NCBI GenBank assembly: GCA_963605415.1
Contig: CAVCUL010000002.1
Location: 124,001-188,000, forward strand
Origin: CAG-217 sp963605415
GTDB lineage: Bacteria > Bacillota > Clostridia > Oscillospirales > Acutalibacteraceae
Reading direction: 5' to 3'
DNA length: 64,000 bases
How positions within the stretch are numbered: position 1 is the first letter of the stretch; each line of letters begins with the position of its first letter. Below are positions 57,922-64,000 of the stretch, piece by piece. The position numbers were made by a program, and so were the translations under genes. A model generated the notes under the pieces. That model ran no database searches. It was not told the DNA's origin and was given only the letters and a program-made list of their open reading frames with translations.

Positions 57922-59994
57922 TCATTCCTCCAGTGCAGATACATACGCCTGGCCCAGTGCCAGCGCCCCGTCGCCGGGGGGCACTCCGCAGGCGGTATAA
58001 ACAGTGTAGCCGCTGCGCCGCAGCAGATCTGCCGTGCAGCGGGTCAAAATTTGGTTGGTAAAGCAGCCGCCGGAGAGCACCACGGTGCTGCGGCGGTAGG
58101 TTTGGGCCTGGTTCAGGATCCACCGGGCCAGCCAGTGGTGCAGCCCCAGCGCCAGAGCGGGCACATCCGCCTTGCGGCGCTGCATTTCCTCCAGCAGCTC
58201 CCGAGGAGTGCTGGCCGGGTCAAAGGGATAAGCGCCGGTTGCCCGGCGAGCCGCTTGCTCCACCGCGGCGGCGCACTGCCCCTCATAGGTGTTGGTATCG
58301 CACAGCCCCAGGGCGGCAGCCGTAGCGTCAAACAGGCGCCCGGCGCTGCTGTTTTGCAGCAGGGGCAAACCGGCTGCTTTGGCCCGGTTCACCAAGGGCT
58401 GGGTGCCCAGGTAGCAACTAAGGCACAGCCGGGCGTCCGTTGCCACGCTGTCCCCGGGAGGACAGGCAAAGGGCGGCAGGTGCCCCAGGTGGGTAAAGTG
58501 CCTACCGTCAAAGTCAAACACCTCGCTGCCCCAGATTTGGCCGTCGGTGCCGTAGCCGGTGCCGTCCAGGGCAAAGCACAGGACCGGTTCGGTCAGTTGG
58601 TGCTCCGCCAGCACGGCGGCAGCGTGGGCAATATGGTGCTGCACATGCATATCCGGCGCATAAAACCGGCGGGCGGTGTAGCCCGGGTGCAGGTCCGCCA
58701 CCACTTTCTCTGCCGTAAAGCCGTGGAGAGCGGCAAAGCGCTCTATATTTTCTTGATAGGCAGCCAGGCAGTCCGGGTGGTCCAGGTCGCCAAAGGGCTG
58801 GGACAGGAACACATAGCGCCCGGTGTAGTAGCCAAAGGTGGCTTTCAAATCACCGCCCAGGCACAGGGTGGTCTCTTTGGCGGCAAAGGGCAGCTCAATG
58901 GCTAGGGGCACATAGCCCCGCGCCCGGCGAATAAAGGCAGGCTTGCTCTCTGTCACTTGCAGCACAGAGTCGTCAATGGGGGTCAGCACCGGTCGGTTGT
59001 GACCCAGCACCGGCACGCCGAACTGCTGCACTGCTGTATCGTCTATGCACATAGGTGCGCCGCTGCTGTTGGCGCTGGTAGCCACCAGGGGCGAAATTGC
59101 CTCCAGCAGCAGGATTTGCAGCGGATTGCAGGGCAGAAACGCCCCTATCCGGTCGCTGCCGCAGGTGATCTCTACCGGCAGCGGTCGCTTGTTTTCCAGC
59201 AGCACAATGGGTCGGGCGGCGGACAGCAGCAGCTTTTCCTCCGCCTGGCTCACCCGGCAATACCGCCGTACTTCTTCTATATCGCGGAACAGCACCGCAA
59301 AGGGCTTTTGTCCCCGGTGCTTGATTTGGCGTATTTTTGCCACGGCCGGTGGATTTGCAGCGTGGGCGCACAGGTGATAGCCGCCAATGCCCTTGACGGC
59401 CACTACTTCTCCCTGCCGCAGCAAGCGGGCGGCTGCCTCTATGTCCATAGCCAGCTGCGGCCCACAGTGGGGGCAGGCAATGGTCTGGGCGTGGCAGCGC
59501 CGATCTGCGGGGGCGGTGTACTCTGCCCGGCAGTCCGGGCAAAGGGCAAAGCGCCCCATCACCGTGCGTTCCCGGTCATAGGGCAGGGACTCCATAATCG
59601 TGTACCGCGGTCCGCAGTGAATACAGGTGATGAACGGGTGCCGGTAGCGCCGGTTCGTCGGGTCCAACAGTTCCCGCCGGCAGTCCGGGCAGGTGGCCAG
59701 GTCCGGGGGCAAAAAAGGCAGCCCCTGTGCCCGGCGGCTGTGAAGAATGGTAAAGTCCGAAAACAGCTGCAAAGGCAGCTGTTTTGCTTCATATTGATAG
59801 ACGGAAAAGGCGCTGCACAGCCGGTCTATAAAGGCGGTGAGCGCCGCTTCTTCCCCGGTGGCGGTGAGGGTCACGCGGCCGCCGGTGTTGCACACGGTGC
59901 CGGTGATCCCCAGTTCCGTTGCCAGCCGCAGGGCGGTGGGGCGAAAGCCCATGCCCTGCACAATGCCGCTAAAGATATATTCTCTGGTGGTCAT
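57922..59994 (-). CDS. hypF: Carbamoyltransferase HypF
   Basis: Transfers the carbamoyl group from carbamoyl phosphate to HypE, the source of the CN ligands. Domains in order: acylphosphatase (about 1-90, YIFSGIVQGMGFRP with Met for the usual Val), two zinc fingers (CPDC..CIHC and CPDC..CPHC, about 105-190), a YrdC-like domain (about 200-370), and a Kae1-like domain (VQHHIAHAAAVLAEH, ALDGTGYGTDGQIWG, VVLSGGCFTNQIL). The 690 residues are somewhat short for the family but all domains are present. Its start overlaps the EchF stop by 4 bases, directly coupling maturation to the hydrogenase genes. Confidence 0.96.
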   Translation of the reverse strand: MTTREYIFSGIVQGMGFRPTALRLATELGITGTVCNTGGRVTLTATGEEAALTAFIDRLCSAFSVYQYEAKQLPLQLFSDFTILHSRRAQGLPFLPPDLATCPDCRRELLDPTNRRYRHPFITCIHCGPRYTIMESLPYDRERTVMGRFALCPDCRAEYTAPADRRCHAQTIACPHCGPQLAMDIEAAARLLRQGEVVAVKGIGGYHLCAHAANPPAVAKIRQIKHRGQKPFAVLFRDIEEVRRYCRVSQAEEKLLLSAARPIVLLENKRPLPVEITCGSDRIGAFLPCNPLQILLLEAISPLVATSANSSGAPMCIDDTAVQQFGVPVLGHNRPVLTPIDDSVLQVTESKPAFIRRARGYVPLAIELPFAAKETTLCLGGDLKATFGYYTGRYVFLSQPFGDLDHPDCLAAYQENIERFAALHGFTAEKVVADLHPGYTARRFYAPDMHVQHHIAHAAAVLAEHQLTEPVLCFALDGTGYGTDGQIWGSEVFDFDGRHFTHLGHLPPFACPPGDSVATDARLCLSCYLGTQPLVNRAKAAGLPLLQNSSAGRLFDATAAALGLCDTNTYEGQCAAAVEQAARRATGAYPFDPASTPRELLEEMQRRKADVPALALGLHHWLARWILNQAQTYRRSTVVLSGGCFTNQILTRCTADLLRRSGYTVYTACGVPPGDGALALGQAYVSALEE

Positions 59995-60596
59995 ATCGGC
60001 TTTGTGTAGGTCTCTGTGCTGGCAGCGCCGTCGTCCGGGGCAAAGGCCAGGGCGTGGAACTTCAAGCACGCGTCAATGCACGCGCCGCACTGCACGCAGG
60101 CACTGCGGTCAATGACCCAGGTGTGGCTCTCTTTCCGGTCCACGGTGATGGCACCCTGGGGGCACTTGCGGGCGCACAGGCCGCAGAGAATGCACTTCTC
60201 CATATCGTTGACGATCTTGCCGCTTTGGGGCGCCGCTGTTTCTTCTTGCGGCTCCGGCTGGGGCTTTTGGTACACATCCACCAGCTTTTTCGGCCCCGGC
60301 GGGGTGTAGCCCGGCTGCATTTCCAGGCAATGCTTGGGGCAGCCGGTGGTACAGTCTGCGCACTGCACACAGCCCATACGGTCAATGCTCCAAGTACCGG
60401 CCGCCCGGTCCACGGTAATGGCGCCGGAGGGGCACTTGCGGCTGCACAGCCCGCAGAGAATGCAGGCGTCCATATCAATTTCCACATGGCCGCGGCTGCG
60501 CGCCGGGTATTCCCGGGGCACCTGCGGGTACTGCCGGGTGGCAGGCTTGGAAAACAGGTTTTTCAGCGCCGTGCGGGTAAAATCCATAAATGCCAT
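59991..60596 (-). CDS. echF: Ech hydrogenase ferredoxin-like subunit F with duplicated 2[4Fe-4S] unit
   Basis: Electron-transfer subunit of the membrane NiFe hydrogenase. The 201-residue protein carries four [4Fe-4S] motifs: Cys 45/48/51/55, 76/79/82/86, 135/138/141/145 and 167/170/173/177. Usual EchF proteins have two. Residues about 36-95 and 126-185 repeat one another with a 90-residue period, joined by a Pro/Glu/Gln-rich linker (about 105-125). The DNA of the two copies is still clearly alike (60148-60212 against 60418-60482). The last motif lacks the Pro after its fourth Cys. GGAGG precedes ATG 60596. Confidence 0.9.
   Translation of the reverse strand: MAFMDFTRTALKNLFSKPATRQYPQVPREYPARSRGHVEIDMDACILCGLCSRKCPSGAITVDRAAGTWSIDRMGCVQCADCTTGCPKHCLEMQPGYTPPGPKKLVDVYQKPQPEPQEETAAPQSGKIVNDMEKCILCGLCARKCPQGAITVDRKESHTWVIDRSACVQCGACIDACLKFHALAFAPDDGAASTETYTKPI
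60148..60482. repeat. Internal tandem duplication within echF (270-base period)
   Basis: Blocks at 60148-60212 and 60418-60482 share long identical runs such as GGGGCACTTGCGG and CCGCAGAGAATGCA in the same frame. A second pair of similar blocks follows near 60087-60120 and 60360-60390. Confidence 0.8.
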
Positions 60597-60606
60597 AGGA
60601 ACCTCC

Positions 60607-61686
60607 TTACCGCTCCGTGCAGCTAATGCACGGGTCAATGGTCAGGATCTGCAACGGCACATCTGCCAGCTCGCTGCCGGGCAAAATGTGCAAGAGAGAA
60701 TACAAGTTGGTAAAGGTGGGAGTGCGCACGCGAAAGCGCTCCAGGAACTTGGTGCCGTTGGCTTTCGTATAATAGAACGCCTCGCCCCGGGGCTGCTCCA
60801 CCCGCACGATGGCCTCGCCCTTGGGCATACCCTTGATGGGCACGGTCAGCTCAGACGCAGGCACCTTGGCGGCCAGCTGACGGATAATGTCAATGGATTG
60901 GAACAGCTCGCCAATGCGCACCTGGCAGCGGGCATAGCCGTCGCAGTCGGTGCTGGTGATGATGTCAAATTCCGCGTCGCCGTAGGCTTCATACCCCAGC
61001 TTGCGGGTGTCGATCTCTATGCCGGAAGCACGGGCCATGGGCCCTATGGCGCCGTACAGCAGCGCCTGCTCCTTGGTGAGCACGCCCACGCCACGCAGGC
61101 GGCTTTGCACGCTGTAATCGTTCAGGAACACATGGGCAAGACTGCGCAGCTCCTTTTCCATATCGTCAAAGATGGCAACAAAGCTTTTTAGCATATCGCT
61201 GTCCATATCTTTCAGCACGCCGCCGATGGTGTTGACGCTAAAGATCACTCGCCCGCCGGTGGAGGCCTCAAACATATCCAGCACTTTCTCCCGCATACGC
61301 CAGCACTGCATAAACAGGGCGTCAAAGCCAAAGGCGTCTGCCAACAGGCCCAGCCACAGCAGGTGGGAGTGGACCCGGCTCATCTCGCCCCAAATGGTGC
61401 GCAGATATTTTGCTCTGGGCGGCACTTCTGCGCCAAAGATCTGCTCCAGGGTCTCGCAATAGGCCATGCCGTGCTTAAAGGAGCAAATGCCGCAAATGCG
61501 CTCTACCACATATTGGTAGTCGTGGAAGTCCCGGCGACCGGCCAGTTCTTCCAGTCCACGGTGCACAAAGCCGATGGAGGGGATGGCCTCTACCACCTTT
61601 TCGTCCTCCAGGACCAGATCCAGGTGGATCGGCTCCGGCAGCACCGGGTGCTGGGGGCCAAAGGGCACAATGGTGCGATTAGCCAT
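60607..61686 (-). CDS. echE: Ech hydrogenase large (catalytic) subunit E
   Basis: Catalytic subunit of a group 4 NiFe hydrogenase, related to NuoD. Both nickel-binding Cys pairs are present: RICGICSFKHG (about residues 64-74) and the C-terminal DPCISCTER. The protein ends right after the second motif, without the C-terminal extension that other NiFe hydrogenases lose by proteolysis, so no maturation protease should be needed. ATG 61686 (MANRTIVPFGPQHPV) has GGGAGGTG upstream; 359 residues. It overlaps the echD end by 8 bases. Confidence 0.95.
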   Translation of the reverse strand: MANRTIVPFGPQHPVLPEPIHLDLVLEDEKVVEAIPSIGFVHRGLEELAGRRDFHDYQYVVERICGICSFKHGMAYCETLEQIFGAEVPPRAKYLRTIWGEMSRVHSHLLWLGLLADAFGFDALFMQCWRMREKVLDMFEASTGGRVIFSVNTIGGVLKDMDSDMLKSFVAIFDDMEKELRSLAHVFLNDYSVQSRLRGVGVLTKEQALLYGAIGPMARASGIEIDTRKLGYEAYGDAEFDIITSTDCDGYARCQVRIGELFQSIDIIRQLAAKVPASELTVPIKGMPKGEAIVRVEQPRGEAFYYTKANGTKFLERFRVRTPTFTNLYSLLHILPGSELADVPLQILTIDPCISCTER

Positions 61687-62080
61687 TCTCTGCACCTCCC
61701 TCAGTCTTTTTTACAATGGTCACATTCTCGCCCATAGGGGTCTTGCAAAAGGGCGTTTCTTTGTCTATTCGGTAGAATTTGCCGTGGAAGTCCAGGTTGA
61801 TACAGTCAATATCCACCCCGAACAGCTCGGCGATCTCGTTCTCAAACAGTGCGGCGGAGGGGAAAATATCCGAGATGGAGTTGATGATCTCCCCCGGCTC
61901 CACAAATACCCGGTAGCTGTCCATTTGATAGTCCTTGGCTACGGAATAGATCAACTCCGTACCGTCTGCTCTCCCGGTGGCACCGATCTGTACCAGCCGA
62001 AAGCCGGCGCGCAAGTGCTCCAGCATCATTCGGTACAGGATCTTGATGTCCACATCTTCAATGGTGTAGCTCGGGTTCAT
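61679..62080 (-). CDS. echD: Ech hydrogenase subunit D (NuoC-like)
   Basis: A 133-residue hydrophilic subunit similar to the NuoC part of complex I, thought to stabilise the catalytic module. DIFPSAALFENEIAELFGVDI matches the conserved NuoC segment, followed by DKETPFCKTPMGENV. AAAGGAGG precedes the ATG, which overlaps the echC stop by 4 bases. Confidence 0.9.
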   Translation of the reverse strand: MNPSYTIEDVDIKILYRMMLEHLRAGFRLVQIGATGRADGTELIYSVAKDYQMDSYRVFVEPGEIINSISDIFPSAALFENEIAELFGVDIDCINLDFHGKFYRIDKETPFCKTPMGENVTIVKKTEGGAENG

Positions 62081-62514
62081 TCTGCGGCCTCCTTTCGGTG
62101 TTCGCTTTTTTCTTGCAGCAGCGCCACGGATTGCACCACGCCGTCAATAATACTCTCCGGCCGTGCGGCGCACCCGGGCACATAAATATCCACGGGGATC
62201 ACTTTGTCCACCCCGCCCAGCACATTGTAGCAGTCCTTGAACACGCCGCCGTTGCAGGCGCACACCCCAATGGCGCACACCACCTTAGGCTCGTTCATCT
62301 GCTCGTAGATCTGGCGCACCACCGGCGCGTTTTGGTGGTTGACGGAGCCGGTGATCAGCAGAATATCCGCGTGCTTAGGGTTGCCGGTGTTAATGACCCC
62401 GAACCGCTCCACATCGTAGAGGGGGGTCAGGCAGGCCAGCACCTCAATATCGCAGCCGTTGCAGGAGGTGCCGTCGTAGTGCATGATCCACGGCGATTTG
62501 GTTACATTCGGCAT
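62077..62514 (-). CDS. echC: Ech hydrogenase small subunit C (NuoB-like)
   Basis: Carries the single [4Fe-4S] cluster next to the NiFe site. The four Cys ligands are in SCNGCDIEVLA, GVCACNGGVF and VPGCAARPESII. ATG 62514 follows AGGGGGT and gives 145 residues, usual for group 4 enzymes. It starts 2 bases after the echB stop. Confidence 0.95.
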   Translation of the reverse strand: MPNVTKSPWIMHYDGTSCNGCDIEVLACLTPLYDVERFGVINTGNPKHADILLITGSVNHQNAPVVRQIYEQMNEPKVVCAIGVCACNGGVFKDCYNVLGGVDKVIPVDIYVPGCAARPESIIDGVVQSVALLQEKSEHRKEAAE

Positions 62515-62516
62515 AC

Positions 62517-63401
62517 TTATACCCCCTTTAGCGCTTGCAAAACAAAGATGTTGATGACCCCGATGATCATGGTCACCGCCCAGGTGATCTTGAACATACG
62601 CTGCCACTTCAGGCGGGCGTTGGTGTTGTCAATGAGAATTTCCAGGAAGTAGGACAGCACCACGGCCACAGCCGCCAGCGCATAGCTCCAGGGCTTGCCG
62701 TTGATGAAAAACAGGGCGATAATACCCATTAAAAACACATTCTCGTACCAGTGGCTCACCTCTACGATCAAGAGGGTAACGCCGTTGAACTCGGTGGTCA
62801 GCCCCTTGACCATCTCCTGATGGGCGTGGTGGCTGGTAGACAGGTCAAAGGGGTGCTTGCGCAGCTTGATGGTGAGAATGAACAAAAAGCCGCAGAACAC
62901 GCCGGGCAGGTACACGATGGGCGGCAGGCCGTCCGCGCGTACAATGTCGCTGACCTTAAAGCTGCCGGTAGCCAGGTAAAAGCCAACGGCGGTGAGCAGT
63001 ACCATCGGCTCATAGGCCATGGTTTGCAGCATTTCCCGGTTGGCACCCATAGCCGCATAAGGGCTGTTACAGGTGGTGGCCGCCAGGATCAGGCATAGGT
63101 TGGCGGTGGTCAGGGCAAAGAAGATCAGCAGCAGATCCCCGCCGCCGAAAAACAGCGCCCCGGTAAAGATAACGAAAATCAGAAAGCTCACATGGCAGAC
63201 GATCTGAATGTGGTTCATATATTTGGTCTCTTTGCCCAGCAGCTTGCCCACATCGTAGAAGGACTGGAGCAGCGGCGGGCCTTGGCGCCCTTGCATACGG
63301 GCAGTGACCTTGCGGTCTATGCCTTGCAGCAGACCGCCCACGCCCGGCGCCAGCAGAATGTACAGCGCCACACTGATGGCGGCAACAGCAGCGTTGCTCA
63401 T
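62517..63401 (-). CDS. echB: Ech hydrogenase membrane subunit B (NuoH-like)
   Basis: Membrane anchor and ion-channel subunit, 294 residues with about eight membrane segments. The NuoH-type marks are GIDRKVTARMQGRQGPPLLQS near the start and FDLSTSHHAHQEMVKGL in the middle, equivalent to the quinone-loop region of complex I. ATG 63401 follows AGGAGGTG and overlaps the echA stop by 4 bases. Confidence 0.95.
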   Translation of the reverse strand: MSNAAVAAISVALYILLAPGVGGLLQGIDRKVTARMQGRQGPPLLQSFYDVGKLLGKETKYMNHIQIVCHVSFLIFVIFTGALFFGGGDLLLIFFALTTANLCLILAATTCNSPYAAMGANREMLQTMAYEPMVLLTAVGFYLATGSFKVSDIVRADGLPPIVYLPGVFCGFLFILTIKLRKHPFDLSTSHHAHQEMVKGLTTEFNGVTLLIVEVSHWYENVFLMGIIALFFINGKPWSYALAAVAVVLSYFLEILIDNTNARLKWQRMFKITWAVTMIIGVINIFVLQALKGV

Positions 63402-64000
63402 CGTACCACACCTCCTAACGCAATGACGGTATAGATCAAGATAGCCGCCGTGGAGAGCACCACGCTGGGCTTCCACAGCTTGGCCTCGCCGAACAGGTCG
63501 GTCAAGTACCAGTTGGTGATCCAGGAGTGCTTGGGCTCGCCCATAGCGTCATAAAAATAAGTCTGCTTGCCGGTATTTACTCCGGCCAGGTAAGTATCTT
63601 CAAAGGTGATGTGGGAGCGGCGCAGCAGGATCATGGTCACCATCGGCACCACAAAGATCAGCACCAGCATAATGATCATAATGAGAATATTGTCACTGGA
63701 CAGCACCGCCGAGGCGTGGCCGTACACACCGGCCAGGTAGGGGGTGACCACGAATTTGGACACCGCCGGGAATGCAAAGCACAGCAGCACCATCAGCGCG
63801 GAGTGAATGAGCAGCGAGGCCCACTGGCCCCGGGAGGTGGTGTTCTTTTGCCGCTGGTCCTTGCGGTTCCAGGACAGCACGGTGGCCACCCACTTGGTCC
63901 AGTAAAACAGGGTGGTGGCGGAGCCAAAGCAGATAAACAGCACCAGGATAATGGAGCCGCTGTCCACAAAGGCCTTCAGCGCCGCCCACTTGGAGATGAG
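63398..64000 (-). CDS. echA: Ech hydrogenase membrane subunit A (NuoL-like), C-terminal part
   Basis: The frame stays open to the right edge, so about 200 C-terminal residues are visible of an expected 600 or more. At least four membrane segments are seen (SIILVLFICFGSATTLFYW, LLIHSALMVLLCFAFPAV, ILIMIIMLVLIFVVPMV, VVLSTAAILIYTVIALGGV). Its position as first gene of echABCDEF and the membrane character identify it as the antiporter-like ion-pumping subunit. Promoter and any further genes lie outside the window. Confidence 0.88.
   Translation of the reverse strand, partial: LISKWAALKAFVDSGSIILVLFICFGSATTLFYWTKWVATVLSWNRKDQRQKNTTSRGQWASLLIHSALMVLLCFAFPAVSKFVVTPYLAGVYGHASAVLSSDNILIMIIMLVLIFVVPMVTMILLRRSHITFEDTYLAGVNTGKQTYFYDAMGEPKHSWITNWYLTDLFGEAKLWKPSVVLSTAAILIYTVIALGGVVR

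Noticed and set aside
57704..58123. Longer HypC starting upstream
   Set aside because: The extra residues read through hypF in another frame. HypC needs its Cys directly after the initiator Met, which the ATG at 57919 gives.

Overview
The window looks like chromosome of an anaerobic, Gram-positive, moderately GC-rich member of the Clostridia, probably an Oscillospirales or Christensenellales-like gut lineage. That placement is inferred from gene order and gene content, not from a marker search. Supporting signs are Bacillota-type blocks (infC-rpmI-rplT, topA-trmFO, plsX-rnc-smc-ftsY, yhbY-nadD-yqeK-rsfS, aroQ-efp), strong GGAGG ribosome-binding sites, sigma-A promoters with 17-base spacers, ECF vitamin transport, an Ech-type energy-converting hydrogenase, and secreted fibronectin-III proteins.

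Layout. 1-302: tail of an FN3 protein. 303-1685: infC-rpmI-rplT with an attenuator-like leader and an AUC start for IF3. 1690-1905: interspersed palindromic repeats. 2104-19756: a long forward housekeeping run (trmH-family, dprA, topA, trmFO, plsX, rnc, radical SAM gene, smc, ftsY, rdgB, yhbY, nadD, yqeK, rsfS, leuS), mostly with 1-20 base overlaps. 19904-23598: secreted cysteine-peptidase-like FN3 protein, rpsU, aroQ, efp and an acidic zinc-ribbon protein. 23701-25048 (minus): a membrane J-protein and a membrane zinc-ribbon protein. 25255-29791: PAP2 phosphatase, MIF-like protein, uppP, recD2. 29829-34137: an MreB-like gene coupled to an ECF transporter (T, fused A-A, S) and a small membrane protein. 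34207-35223 (minus): galE. 35554-41832: complete F1Fo ATP synthase operon.

41927-45913 (minus): TSCPD protein, a GH36-like glycosidase and two tandem signal peptidases, apparently one operon. 46210-50013: inositol genes iolG-iolD-iolE, divergent from the previous operon. 50155-52738: an anchored esterase and an amidohydrolase. 52828-53386 (minus): an AT-rich ParE/RelE-Phd toxin-antitoxin pair. 53565-64000 (minus): one long apparent transcription unit, echA(partial)-B-C-D-E-F, then hypF-C-D, murI, hypE, an EFR1-type flavodoxin/ferredoxin and a NimA-like flavoprotein, ending in a strong terminator.

Functionally, the Ech complex would couple ferredoxin oxidation to H2 production and ion translocation, the hyp genes would build its NiFe(CN)2CO centre, and the ATP synthase encoded 12 kb away would use the gradient. 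The c subunit lacks part of the Na+ ligand set, so H+ coupling is more likely. The most unusual item is the Ech ferredoxin-like subunit: it carries four [4Fe-4S] motifs made by an in-frame 270-base internal duplication still visible at DNA level. Other items of interest are murI inside the hyp cluster, the MreB-like/ECF operon, and the glycosidase with two signal peptidases. I saw no CRISPR array, insertion sequence, tRNA, rRNA or phage region, and nothing I can claim as a wholly new system.
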